A stretch of 64,000 bases of DNA, taken from assembly GCA_942491935.1 (NCBI GenBank), contig CALOCZ010000064.1:62001-126000 (forward strand), written 5' to 3'. The notes below the pieces were generated by a model. It searched no databases. It saw nothing but the letters and a program-made list of their open reading frames with translations, and was not told the DNA's origin. Of this stretch, positions 28,885 to 37,751 are shown in pieces. Numbering within the stretch: position 1 is the stretch's first letter; each line of letters opens with the position of its first letter. Made by a program: the position numbers and the translations under genes. This DNA is from JAGTVG01 sp942491935. GTDB taxonomy: Bacteria > Bacteroidota > Bacteroidia > Cytophagales > Cyclobacteriaceae.

Positions 28885-30651
28885 TTATTTCGCTAGTTTG
28901 ATTGACATATCATCAAAAAAAGATTTTGATTGGGTTATTTCAGGCAATGAACTACCCCAATTGTGTGCATACTCTAATCCGAAAAATAGCGGTTTTATTC
29001 CTTCAGTTTTCAATTTCGATATTATACCCTCCAAATTACATTCCCCTGTTCCCCAGGCCACATCATGCCCTTTTTTACCCAATTTATTTAAATCATGTAC
29101 ATGTAAGCTGATTAGCCTGTCCTTTAAAATATCGATGGATTCCTCAATATCGAATCCAGCCCTTACCCAATACCCCATATCCCCGCATACGCCTATGTAG
29201 TCGCTTCGATTCTCACAAACTTGTGCAACAGCTTTTGGATCCCAGTAAAAGGGTGAAATATCTTTTGTGTGATTGTGAATGGCCAGACTGATATCATATT
29301 TTTTGCAATATTTCTCAATAATATCTAAGGCATCAGGATTTGGCTCCGAAACAATAGTCTCCACCCCCATTTTAGAGGCAAAGGCGAATATTTTTTCACA
29401 TTCATCCTCATCAGCAGGAATATCATGGATATAATAATTGATCATAGTGATACCTGCTGAAAGAAATTTTTTCTGAATGATGTGGAGTTCTTCGTCATTT
29501 AAGTTATGATCAAAATTTTTATTTATTTTTTCGCTCACTTTCTGGCTAAACAACCCACCCATATATAATAATCCTAATTCGGCTGTATGGTCGATCGTCT
29601 CAAACAGGGTATTGTCTTTAAAGGTCCATGCAGAGATCCCAAATTTCCAGTTCAGATTTTCCCTTGCCTCAATCGCAGGCGACAATTTATTATTTGGTAC
29701 GGCTGGTGCATCAAGATCTCCCAGCGCATATTGTATACCCGCCATGTCATGATGCAATATTCTTGTATCCCAGAAAATATGAGGATTATCTCCAAAAGAG
29801 GAATAAAAAACACGACCGCGGCCATATCGCCGTACCCAGCTAAGAGCAAGGTCCATATCTGCTCTCCTTTCCTGGAGGATGCGTCTTTGTTCGCTAATGT
29901 CTGTTCTGGCGGTATCAATCTTTAGAAGAATTCGCAAATTATCTCTTGTATAGGGTTCTGAAAACTGGAATACTTCATCACTTATGTCAAAATTTTCATA
30001 AGGGAAGAACTGGTTGATGGGATGATCAGGCTCTTCCACCTTTATGTTGATCCACTCATGATCCATCCAGGGGTGTCCTCCATTTTCATATCCACCCATC
30101 ATAACTCCAAATTCAGGGAACTGATCATAGACGGGATATTGTACAAAAGTTGCTCCTGCTGCGTGAATACCTATAAATCCCTTCCCGCTATATACATAAT
30201 CAAGCAGATTTTGCCGCAGTTGCATATCTTCAAACAGGACACCAGCTGTGTTATTAAAGCATATCGCATCATATTGGTTAAGAATTTCTTTTTGAAAGAC
30301 CAGCGTATCGCTGGAGAAATATGCCTGATATGCTCCCGTCTTTTCTCCAATCAGCTTGATCGCATAATTTGCGTAGGTTATAGAGCTGTGTCCGGCCAAT
30401 ACTTGCCCGTTATTTACATGCAGGTTTAGTACCAAAAGTTTACGCGGCTTTATTGGAGTACCGTAAGCTTCTGGTGGGATTGCCATTTCAATCTGCTTCC
30501 TGAATTCATCCGATACAGCCTCATAGTAAGAGGATGCAGATTCTCCAGTTACAATTACTTGTGCATTTACATAAATAGGGAGGATTATAAACACCGTTGC
30601 TAAAAGGGAAAAATAAAAACCAGGACTTTTTATTGTTCGAAAAAAGATCAT
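28885..30651 (-). CDS. ThuA-like domain fused to a sugar phosphate isomerase/epimerase TIM barrel
   Basis: A 588-residue exported two-domain protein. Residues about 50-310 form a ThuA/trehalose-utilisation-like glutamine-amidotransferase fold (KLLVLNLHVNNGQ, GFIGIHAAGATF, GGYENGGHPWMDHEW, GRVFYSSFGDNPHIF). Residues about 330-588 form an AP-endonuclease-2-type TIM barrel with metal-ligand candidates in LAIHNHTK, CGDMGYWV, LHVHDLNK and LFFGLEYAHN. A signal peptide ends at YVNAQ. Both domains recur in periplasmic sugar modification clusters with Gfo/Idh proteins, and the Gfo/Idh gene lies 23 bases downstream. It is the first gene of the five-gene operon. The reaction is unknown; an isomerase or lyase acting on an oxidised sugar is an inference. 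Confidence 0.88.
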   Translation of the reverse strand: MIFFRTIKSPGFYFSLLATVFIILPIYVNAQVIVTGESASSYYEAVSDEFRKQIEMAIPPEAYGTPIKPRKLLVLNLHVNNGQVLAGHSSITYANYAIKLIGEKTGAYQAYFSSDTLVFQKEILNQYDAICFNNTAGVLFEDMQLRQNLLDYVYSGKGFIGIHAAGATFVQYPVYDQFPEFGVMMGGYENGGHPWMDHEWINIKVEEPDHPINQFFPYENFDISDEVFQFSEPYTRDNLRILLKIDTARTDISEQRRILQERRADMDLALSWVRRYGRGRVFYSSFGDNPHIFWDTRILHHDMAGIQYALGDLDAPAVPNNKLSPAIEARENLNWKFGISAWTFKDNTLFETIDHTAELGLLYMGGLFSQKVSEKINKNFDHNLNDEELHIIQKKFLSAGITMINYYIHDIPADEDECEKIFAFASKMGVETIVSEPNPDALDIIEKYCKKYDISLAIHNHTKDISPFYWDPKAVAQVCENRSDYIGVCGDMGYWVRAGFDIEESIDILKDRLISLHVHDLNKLGKKGHDVAWGTGECNLEGIISKLKTEGIKPLFFGLEYAHNWGSSLPEITQSKSFFDDMSIKLAK

Positions 30652-30966
30652 ATCTGTTGTATTAAATTGTTAAAAATCAAAATTTGAATTAAAGCTATGC
30701 CAAACCCAACCATTCCGCCTTGAATTAATTCCAAGTTCAAGATCATAAAAAATGTCGGACGAATTAAAAATCTGCTTACACAAAAATAAAATGAGTAACA
30801 ATTTACAATTTATAAAATAGTAGTTATGAATGAAAGAAATACATTTCGAAATGGAGAATAGATTTCTTACGACTTTCTATAAACGTAAATTATCCCATTT
30901 ATGATCTGTTTAAATTCTAAAAGAGGACTTGTTTGACTGGTCTTTTCAGGTTTATTTAAACCCATT
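30652..30966. other. Intergenic region upstream of the ThuA operon
   Basis: About 315 AT-rich bases between the MBL-fold gene and the ThuA/TIM gene, both on the minus strand. It should contain the operon promoter, but no convincing -33/-7 pair could be singled out. No RNA or frame was seen. Confidence 0.45.
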
Positions 30967-31755
30967 TTAAATGTTGATTACATTACCAGCGCCTATGACA
31001 ACAAAATCATTTCCATAAGCATCTTTAAACATCATAGTTGCGTCTTCTCCAGTACAATGTGTGGCTCCACATTTTTGAACACCATGTTTCGAAAATGTAT
31101 CGATTATATCCTCAACTTGTTCGGAACTATGGTTTAAAAGATGAAATCCCCCGAATACCATATAGATTTGTTTATCAGATATTTCTGAGGCTTTTTCAAC
31201 AATGTTCTCTATTCCCTGGTGTGAACAGCCTGTAAGGATCACAAGGCCCTTTGGCGTATCAATTAGAAGAGATTGTTCTTTGATCCAATTACCCATCTCG
31301 CCAGTTGATAAAACACCCCCACATATCTCAACTGGTTCATTTACAGGAATCGTATGTCCTTCAAATGCGTTAAATCTGCTCAAAAAAGCTTCCTCGACGG
31401 AACCTGGAATATATAATGGCAAATCAGTTTCCTGTTCCAAAATGATGGGCAAACCGCCTGTATGGTCACCATGATTATGGGAAATAACTATTAAATCAAT
31501 ATCCCCGATATCAATACTGAGGTTCTCCAGGTTTTTTTTGAATATTTCTGGTTTAGTCCCTGTATCAAATAAAATTGTTTTTTCCATTCCTTCTATCAAG
31601 CAGGAAAAGCCCCAATCGCCTGTACATTGTTTTGAAGAAGAATAGTTATCATAAATCACTGTAAAAGTAATTTCATCACCTTCCTGTTGATTGAAAGTGA
31701 AAGCGGAAGAAAATAAATTGAATAGGATAAATGAACATAGAGCTAAATTGATCAT
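30967..31755 (-). CDS. MBL-fold metallohydrolase, exported
   Basis: A 262-residue metallo-beta-lactamase-fold protein with a signal peptide (about 1-20). The metal motif is SHNHGDHTGG, with later ligands in LTGCSHQGIENIV and ATHCTGEDA. The opening VIYDNYSSSKQCTGDWGFSCLIEG and ILFDTGTKPEIF place it with the dihydropterin-type subfamily (7,8-dihydropterin-6-methyl-4-aminobenzene phosphate synthase-like). Members of that subfamily are often exported in Bacteroidota, with unknown substrates. It stands alone on its strand. Confidence 0.9.
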   Translation of the reverse strand: MINLALCSFILFNLFSSAFTFNQQEGDEITFTVIYDNYSSSKQCTGDWGFSCLIEGMEKTILFDTGTKPEIFKKNLENLSIDIGDIDLIVISHNHGDHTGGLPIILEQETDLPLYIPGSVEEAFLSRFNAFEGHTIPVNEPVEICGGVLSTGEMGNWIKEQSLLIDTPKGLVILTGCSHQGIENIVEKASEISDKQIYMVFGGFHLLNHSSEQVEDIIDTFSKHGVQKCGATHCTGEDATMMFKDAYGNDFVVIGAGNVINI

Positions 31756-32076
31756 GATAATAGTGGGATTATTTATACTGCTATAATTAATTAAAGTTTA
31801 TTTTAGTTCCCCTGATAGCTATAAAATTACCTGGCAAATAATTCTTATTATTAAATGTACTCATTAATTATACGATTCTCTATTCAAGGTATTAAGAAGA
31901 TCTTTCGAAATGAAGCTCATCCTTATATCAACTTTGCAAATTTGTGATCAGGAAAATCTTATATCGTAGAGTTTATCCTTAAAAACAAGTTTATGAATTA
32001 GAGATATTAATTCTTCCGAAATATTACTTAACTTACTTTTTGAATACCATTTCTAACATATAAAATATTCAAACCC
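31756..32076. other. Divergent intergenic region, nothing specific recognised
   Basis: About 320 AT-rich bases between the MBL-fold gene (minus) and the DUF1080 gene (plus). Both promoters must lie here. No operator, RNA or clear -33/-7 motif was identified. Confidence 0.45.
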
Positions 32077-32826
32077 ATGAAACGAATTTTTACTTTATTA
32101 ACACTAGGCATAATGGCTTCCACACTTCTGGCTCAAGAATATAGAGCAGATGACCGTGTTCCGGACGGATTTGTATCCCTATTTAATGGAAATGACTTTA
32201 CCAACTGGAAAGTACCAGAAGGGGATAACGGTCATTGGAAAATCATTGATGGAGTAATTGACTATGATGCTGAAAGCGAGGCTGAAGGCAATAAGAGTTT
32301 ATGGTCAGAAAAAGAATATAAAGATTTCGTCATGCTTGTGGACTGGAAGATCAAGGAAACCCCATGGAAAAACCCAAGTGTACCCTTTATCTTGCCAAGT
32401 GGATTGCACAAACTTAATGAAAATGGCGAAGAGATACGCATAGTGGTCCCGGACTCTGATAGTGGGATCCTGTATCGTGGAGAAGACGGAGATCAGGCGA
32501 ATATCTGGTGCTGGCCAATAGGTTCCGGTGAGGTTTATAGTTATCGAATGAATAAGGATATGCCACTGTCTGTGAGACGTGCTGTAACACCAAAGACAAA
32601 CGCTGACAAGAACATAGGTGAATGGAACCGGTTCAAGATCACATTAAGGGATGATTTCCTTACAGTTGAACTTAATGGGATCGAAGTGATCCAGGATGCA
32701 TATCTTCCGGGACTGCCGGAAAAAGGAGCTGTAGGACTGCAACATCATGGCAGCAAAAAGGATGGTGAATGGACCAGTCCACCCAGCCTGGTTCAGTTCA
32801 GAAGGATCTATATAAAAGAGTTATAG
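32077..32826 (+). CDS. DUF1080 protein (3-keto-disaccharide hydrolase family)
   Basis: A 249-residue secreted jelly-roll protein. The signal peptide ends at TLLAQ. DUF1080 marks are FVSLFNGNDFTNWKVPEGD, WKIIDGVIDYD, a DSGILYRG core and the final GAVGLQHHG. Characterised members hydrolyse 3-keto-glycosides made by C3 oxidation, which fits the exported Gfo/Idh and ThuA/TIM genes at 27.5-30.7 kb. The link is an inference from family knowledge and proximity, as the genes are on opposite strands. A strong terminator follows at 32858. Confidence 0.9.
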   Translation: MKRIFTLLTLGIMASTLLAQEYRADDRVPDGFVSLFNGNDFTNWKVPEGDNGHWKIIDGVIDYDAESEAEGNKSLWSEKEYKDFVMLVDWKIKETPWKNPSVPFILPSGLHKLNENGEEIRIVVPDSDSGILYRGEDGDQANIWCWPIGSGEVYSYRMNKDMPLSVRRAVTPKTNADKNIGEWNRFKITLRDDFLTVELNGIEVIQDAYLPGLPEKGAVGLQHHGSKKDGEWTSPPSLVQFRRIYIKEL

Positions 32827-32857
32827 CCTTAAATCGAATAAGGATATACAAAATTGG

Positions 32858-32888
32858 AAAGGCCTCGATCTTAGAGGCCTTATTTTTT
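32858..32888 (+). terminator. Rho-independent terminator after the DUF1080 gene
   Basis: Stem AAGGCCTC with GAGGCCTT, a loop of seven bases (GATCTTA), then a T-rich tail ATTTTTT. It lies about 32 bases after the stop codon at 32826. Confidence 0.85.
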
Positions 32889-32964
32889 ATTAATTATTTT
32901 ACCGGATCATGCAACCTTTGCAGATTAAAATAATCCTTACATTAAAATTTAATAAGAATTGAAT

Positions 32965-33648
32965 ATGAAAAAGATTTTATTGACTCTATCAGGATTATTT
33001 ATTGTACTATCCGTTTTTGCCCAAAGTAAAGAAACCCGGAATTTAAGTTCATTTTCTGAAATATCTGTAAGTGAAGCCATTAAGGTTGAATTGGTCAAAG
33101 GAAATTCAGAAAAAGCAGAAGTTGAAGTGACTGGCACAGATGCAGAAAATGTATTGACTGAAGTTTCCGGCGACCGTCTTAAAGTTCATATGGCCAGTGG
33201 AAACTGGAGAAATGTTAATGCATTTGTAAGGGTTACCTATAAAGATCTTGAAGAAATTGATGTAAGCTCTGCAGGAAGTGTCACTACCGAAACTGCGATC
33301 TCTGGTGACAGAATGGAAATCGACGTATCAAGTGCAGGCAAAGCAGATCTGATCTTCAATGTCGGACAGATGGAACTGGATGTAAGCAGTGCCGGAAATT
33401 TTAATGCAGAAGGATCTGTGGATGAAATTGAAGTTGATGTAAGCAGTGCCGGTTCAGTAAGTGCCTATGACCTTAAATGTAAAAGTGCTGACCTATCCGC
33501 TAGCTCAGCAGGGTCCATTAAAATTACTGTCACAGATCAAATCGATGCCCGGGCCAGTAGTGGTGGAAGTATTCGATACAAGGGTAATCCGGATAAAGAA
33601 AGGGTTAGCAGCAGTGCTGGTGGCAGCGTAAAAGGTAATGACTGGTAG
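32965..33648 (+). CDS. Head GIN domain (DUF2807) protein, secreted
   Basis: A 227-residue exported protein with a signal peptide (ending SVFAQ) and a putative auto-transporter adhesin head GIN domain. It is a right-handed beta-helix-like repeat built on a recurring DVSSAGS motif (EIDVSSAGSV, ELDVSSAGNF, EVDVSSAGSV, ASSAGSIKI). DUF2807 proteins are common in Bacteroidota and are predicted to be surface or periplasmic adhesin-like molecules of unknown partner. The start is ATG at 32965; a TTG two codons upstream is less likely. Confidence 0.9.
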   Translation: MKKILLTLSGLFIVLSVFAQSKETRNLSSFSEISVSEAIKVELVKGNSEKAEVEVTGTDAENVLTEVSGDRLKVHMASGNWRNVNAFVRVTYKDLEEIDVSSAGSVTTETAISGDRMEIDVSSAGKADLIFNVGQMELDVSSAGNFNAEGSVDEIEVDVSSAGSVSAYDLKCKSADLSASSAGSIKITVTDQIDARASSGGSIRYKGNPDKERVSSSAGGSVKGNDW

Positions 33649-33703
33649 ACTGGCAAGGCAAACGGATCATTATCGCTTAACTAATTAATATGATATTTGT
33701 GGA

Positions 33704-34879
33704 TCAGGGATTCAGAAGGACAGGATGCCCCTTGACTAACCTAATAAAAAAAACAGGTGATATTCGGTTGCCGCTATCATCGAAACGAATTGGGCCTGTT
33801 GCTGCCTCTTTATAATCGATGCTTTTCAACGCATCCCTTATTCCCAGTCTATCGGGGCCGGCTTTTTGTACGGCCTCTATAATTAAATTAATGCCATCGA
33901 AAGCATAGGAAGCTGAAGGATTGGGCATCGCGTCATACTTCTTCATAAAGTTATTTTTAAATCTCTGACCAGGAGTGGTAAAACAAAATTTAGATGACAC
34001 AAAGATACCGCCCTCGCATCCCAGTGTATATTTTGATCCGATCAAGCCATCACTGGTCATATTTAATGATCCGAACACCTGTATCTCAGGATTTTTATCT
34101 AAGATCATATCCAGAATTGGTTGAGCAGATTGGAATGAACCGAATACAATCAAAGCTTCTGTATTCTCTTTGATATCAGCATTAAAATCTTTTTTTGAGG
34201 AAGAATAGGTGGACTGTCCGTAAAGTTTAAATCCACGCTTCTTCAATCTTTTTTTAAATGAATCTGCCCCATTTTCATAATCATAGCCTTCCTCATAAAG
34301 AAGATGAGCATAGCTGATTTCTTGCTGTAAATATATTTCGTCAATCAATGCATCAGCCTGCTGCCTGTCATTTGGAACGATCCTGAAAAACCAGGGCACG
34401 TATGCTTGTGAAAGGGTTTCCTCGGTGGCACGCGTGGCTATTTGAACAACCTGTGATTTTGATGCAACTTGTTCAGCAAGATGGGCATTCCGGCCATCTA
34501 CTGCAGTAACTATTGCCAACACATTATCATCATGTACAAAATCAACAGATGCCTTCGAGCCTGCGCCCCACAATCCATCAGCAGTGCGAACCACAATTTC
34601 AAAACTATCACCTTCATATCCAAGATGAGCATTAGCAATCTCAACGGCCAGTTCAGCTCCCTGCATAGCTGATCTTGAAAGGATATCTTTTTCCGGTGAA
34701 GTTTGCAGGAGAAGTCCAATCTTTATTTTATCTTTTTCACGGCCCGGTTCAACAACCATGTTTTCTTTGAAAGATGACTTATCTCCTCCCCCTAATCCCA
34801 TTGAGGGACCATTCATACCCATACCTGAAATAACAATTAGGGCCGCCAGTATAGGAGAGAGGGTTTTAAAAGAATTCAT
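33704..34879 (-). CDS. ABC-type solute-binding protein, Leu/Ile/Val-binding fold, without transporter (SBP-B)
   Basis: A 391-residue exported periplasmic-binding protein of the type-1 (LivJ/ANF receptor) fold. The leader is followed by IKIGLLLQTSPEKD, AMQGAELAVEIANA, VLAIVTAVDGRNAHLAEQVA, WFFRIVPNDRQQADALIDEIY and a late YAFDGINLIIEAVQKAG. No permease or ATPase gene is nearby, so it probably serves as a sensor or as a ligand chaperone for its operon partners. It is the last cistron of the eight-gene operon and is 14 bases downstream of the DAHP synthase gene. It is a paralogue of the frameshifted SBP at 35784-37134. Confidence 0.87.
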   Translation of the reverse strand: MNSFKTLSPILAALIVISGMGMNGPSMGLGGGDKSSFKENMVVEPGREKDKIKIGLLLQTSPEKDILSRSAMQGAELAVEIANAHLGYEGDSFEIVVRTADGLWGAGSKASVDFVHDDNVLAIVTAVDGRNAHLAEQVASKSQVVQIATRATEETLSQAYVPWFFRIVPNDRQQADALIDEIYLQQEISYAHLLYEEGYDYENGADSFKKRLKKRGFKLYGQSTYSSSKKDFNADIKENTEALIVFGSFQSAQPILDMILDKNPEIQVFGSLNMTSDGLIGSKYTLGCEGGIFVSSKFCFTTPGQRFKNNFMKKYDAMPNPSASYAFDGINLIIEAVQKAGPDRLGIRDALKSIDYKEAATGPIRFDDSGNRISPVFFIRLVKGHPVLLNP

Positions 34880-34893
34880 ACCTTGAATAAAGA

Positions 34894-35775
34894 TCAGATA
34901 GCGGTCTCAGACATGTACAATCCTCTACCCAGGGCCTTTGATAAAACTTTCAAATCTTTCATCATCAATTTGAACTGGTCAATGGATAGTGATTGTGGGC
35001 CATCGCATAAAGCCTTTAGTGGATCATTATGGACTTCTACAAGTAATCCATCAGCCCCAACTGCCACAGCGGCTTTTGCCAGATCAGGCACCATCCAAGC
35101 ATGGCCTGTTCCATGACTAGGATCCACAATAACTGGGAGGTGGCTTAATTTTTTCAACATCGGGACAGCATTCAGGTCAAGGGTATTCCGGTAAGATGTT
35201 TCAAATGAACGGATACCCCGCTCACACAGGATCACATTTTCATTACCACCATTCAGAATATATTCGGCAGCCATAAGATATTCATCTATGGTCGCATTCA
35301 TCCCCCGTTTTAACATAACAGGCTTCCTGCACTGTCCAACCTCCTTCAACAAGGGGAAATTCTGCATATTTCGGGAACCCACCTGCAATATATCTGCATA
35401 AGCGCAGACCATTTCAACCATGCGGGTATCCATTACCTCAGTAATGATGGGTAAGCCTGTCTGTTGCCGGGCCTTTTTCAATAATTTAAGGCCTTCTTCC
35501 TCAAGTCCCTGGAAGCTGTATGGTGATGAACGGGGTTTGAATGCCCCGCCCCGTAGAATATTCCCCCCCATATCCTGCACTGCATTTGCTATAGTTAGAA
35601 GTTGATCTTCACTTTCAACGGCACATGGACCAGCCATTATTACGATCTCCTTACCACCAATTTTTACGCCATTAATATCGATAACCGTTCCTGAAGGATT
35701 ATTATGTCTGCCAGCCTTTTGATATGGTAAGGTATCAAAGTTCCACTGATCCGTACTACAACTTTCATTTTCCAT
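34894..35775 (-). CDS. aroF: 3-deoxy-7-phosphoheptulonate synthase (DAHP synthase), type I beta
   Basis: A 293-residue cytoplasmic enzyme condensing phosphoenolpyruvate with erythrose 4-phosphate, the first step of the shikimate pathway. The barrel carries the family motifs IVIMAGPCAVESEDQL, RGGAFKPRSSPYSFQG, LQVGSRNMQNFPLL, KRGMNATIDEYLMAAEYI, CERGIRSFE and IVDPSHGTGHAW. It has neither the N-terminal ferredoxin-like regulatory domain nor a chorismate mutase domain, so it looks unregulated. A bare DAHP synthase inside an operon of exported redox proteins suggests a dedicated supply of an aromatic precursor. It sits eight bases after the SBP-A gene. The symbol follows the usual annotation of this subtype. 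Confidence 0.92.
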   Translation of the reverse strand: MENESCSTDQWNFDTLPYQKAGRHNNPSGTVIDINGVKIGGKEIVIMAGPCAVESEDQLLTIANAVQDMGGNILRGGAFKPRSSPYSFQGLEEEGLKLLKKARQQTGLPIITEVMDTRMVEMVCAYADILQVGSRNMQNFPLLKEVGQCRKPVMLKRGMNATIDEYLMAAEYILNGGNENVILCERGIRSFETSYRNTLDLNAVPMLKKLSHLPVIVDPSHGTGHAWMVPDLAKAAVAVGADGLLVEVHNDPLKALCDGPQSLSIDQFKLMMKDLKVLSKALGRGLYMSETAI

Positions 35776-35783
35776 GGACAGAA

Positions 35784-37134
35784 TTATTTATCTGAAACAT
35801 CTTTAACGCTACTGCTTGCCTTCTCTGATTTAAATTTTGGCCTGGGAAAATACACGAATTCTCCTTCCTCAATTTTAACCATATATATTTCTCCAATATC
35901 ATTCCAGGAAGGATCGAAATACATTGTCCCGGTAACTCCCTCATAACCCTGAAAAGTCTCAAGATCCAACATTACATCCCTGATCTTCGCGCGATTCAAT
36001 CCTGAAATTTCAATGGATTTTATAACTATGTTCATTCCATCATAGGCATGAGCTGCAAACACATCTGGTTCCATTTCAAAACGCTTAACGTAAGCATTGT
36101 GAAAATCCCTGTATTTGGGATCATTCATGTCTGGCTTATACTGTTTCGTTGACACTATACCTTCTATATTTTCTTCACCAGCATATTCAATAAACTTAGG
36201 ATCAACAAGCCTGTCACAGGCAAAAACAGGGTGTTCCATACCCAATTCCTTCATTTGTCTAACGATCATACCAAGTTCCTTAGGATTCCCCCATAACACA
36301 ACAGCATCAGCAGATGACTTTTTAATATTTTCAAGTTGTCCTCTGAAATCTGTTTCTCCATCCGTAAATCGAAGTTCAAACAATACCGGATATCCCATTC
36401 TTTCAGAAGTCGCCTTGAACTCACCGGTGCCAACACGACCATACCGGCTATTCGTCCTCAAGACGGCAGCCCTTTTTAATCCTTTTACCTGGTACATGTA
36501 AGTTGCAAGAGCATAACTACTTTTGTCTGTCATCACTAATGCAACGGAGCAACCAGGGAATATTTGTTTCGGTGAGGGTAGGATCCGGGTCGCCTGTATT
36601 GATCATGGGAATTTCTACCTTAAGCGCAACCCGCAGTGCCACATGCGTATTGATATCGTCAATAGTCCCCAAAATAGCCCATACCTTCTCATCATCCATT
36701 TTTACTACTTCATTCGCAGCAGCACCCCACAATCCTACATCATTATGTGGCATTATAACATAAGGAAGCCCTTTATATCCGCCCTTCGCATTGGCTTCTT
36801 CAATAGATAGGGTTGCACCCTGCAGCATTTGGGTACCATAATCAATAATATATGATCCTTCCATGGGTCCAAGAAATCCTATACGGACTTCCTCAAGATC
36901 GGTTGGTTCCGGTTTATCACGGTTAGGACCGAGGTATTGTTGTGGCGGATATACGAAATACCGTTTATATGGATCCTGGAACCTGCTGAATGGGAAGATC
37001 TCATCCGGCGTATTTCCATAATTCTGCTCCTTTTTTTCCTCTTTCTCTTTATATCCCTGTGCTTTTAGAGCAGCCTGGTCAATAAGAAGAAAACAAGTTA
37101 TAAACGCAAGAATGATCGTATATCGTCCGGTCAT
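35784..37134 (-). pseudogene. ABC-type solute-binding protein (SBP-A), frameshifted
   Basis: Two overlapping frames encode one type-1 periplasmic-binding protein. The first part (37134 down to about 36522) has a signal peptide and VRIGFLGPMEGSYIIDYGTQ, AILGTIDDINTHVALRVAL and PWLLRCISDDRQK before a stop. The second continues SYALATYMYQVKGLKRAAVL and AHAYDGMNIVIKSIEISG. Removing one A from the A4 run (T4 on the plus strand, 36521-36524) gives DDRQSSYALATYMY and one 449-residue protein, matching the paralogue SBP-B. The lesion is thus a one-base insertion in a homopolymer. The gene starts six bases after the Rid-like gene and ends eight bases before aroF. Confidence 0.88.
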
Positions 37135-37140
37135 AGTTTT

Positions 37141-37719
37141 TTAGTTAGATTTACTGATTGCAATGGCTTCAATTTCCACCAATAGAGTTTCCCAGCAAAG
37201 TCGTGCCTGTATTCCTGTACTTGCAGGAAGCGGATCCAAGCCAAGCCAATGATAGAATGAAGTTCTGATCTTATTAAACTCGGTATAATCTCTTTCAATA
37301 TCTCGGAGATAATTGGTAGTCCTGACAACATCATGCCATGTCATATCCTCGGCTTTCAGAAGATTTGTAATATTTCTATAAGTTCTCCATTGCTGAGCCT
37401 TAAAATCACCTATGTGTTCTGGTTTGCCTTCTTCATTCACACTGGCTGTACCAGATATCAACAATACCTTATACTCGCCAAAATCAAGTCGCAAGGCTCT
37501 TGAAAATGAAGATGGCTTCTTATAATCGTATGCTTCATTGATCACACTTGGTGCATGAACGGCAAATTTTTCGATCGGGGGTCTATCCAAATGGACTTCG
37601 GGGTATTTATATGCTTTAAACCGGTTAGATTCGGATAAAATGCCAAGTTTCATCATCTCTTCCTTTTCGCCATCTGTAAGATTTTCCAGATCGATCAATA
37701 ATTTCTGTGTCTCTATCAT
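37141..37719 (-). CDS. Rid/YjgF family protein lacking the catalytic arginine (chorismatase-like features)
   Basis: A 192-residue protein with a roughly 60-residue N-terminal extension and a YjgF/Rid fold (VLLISGTASVNEEGKPEHIG, AQQWRTYRNITNLLKAEDMT, DVVRTTNYLRDIERDYTEF, VEIEAIAISK). Aligned from the C-terminal EIEAIA, the position of Arg105 of E. coli RidA is a serine in the motif PASTGIQARLCW, so canonical enamine deamination is unlikely. The SGTASV motif and STG segment recall FkbO/Hyg5-type chorismate-converting enzymes, which use this fold, although those are longer. A chorismate-related role would agree with the DAHP synthase gene in the same operon; this is an inference. Confidence 0.72.
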   Translation of the reverse strand: MIETQKLLIDLENLTDGEKEEMMKLGILSESNRFKAYKYPEVHLDRPPIEKFAVHAPSVINEAYDYKKPSSFSRALRLDFGEYKVLLISGTASVNEEGKPEHIGDFKAQQWRTYRNITNLLKAEDMTWHDVVRTTNYLRDIERDYTEFNKIRTSFYHWLGLDPLPASTGIQARLCWETLLVEIEAIAISKSN

Positions 37720-37751
37720 CTTTTCTAATTTAATTTTTTTTCGTTCTTAAT

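Noticed and set aside
28454..29200. A 248-residue plus-strand frame
   Set aside because: It lies antisense to the Gfo/Idh and ThuA genes, and the translation has no domain or coding character, whereas both minus-strand genes do.
33704..37134. A complete ABC importer
   Set aside because: Two binding proteins are present, but no permease or ATPase gene was found in the window.
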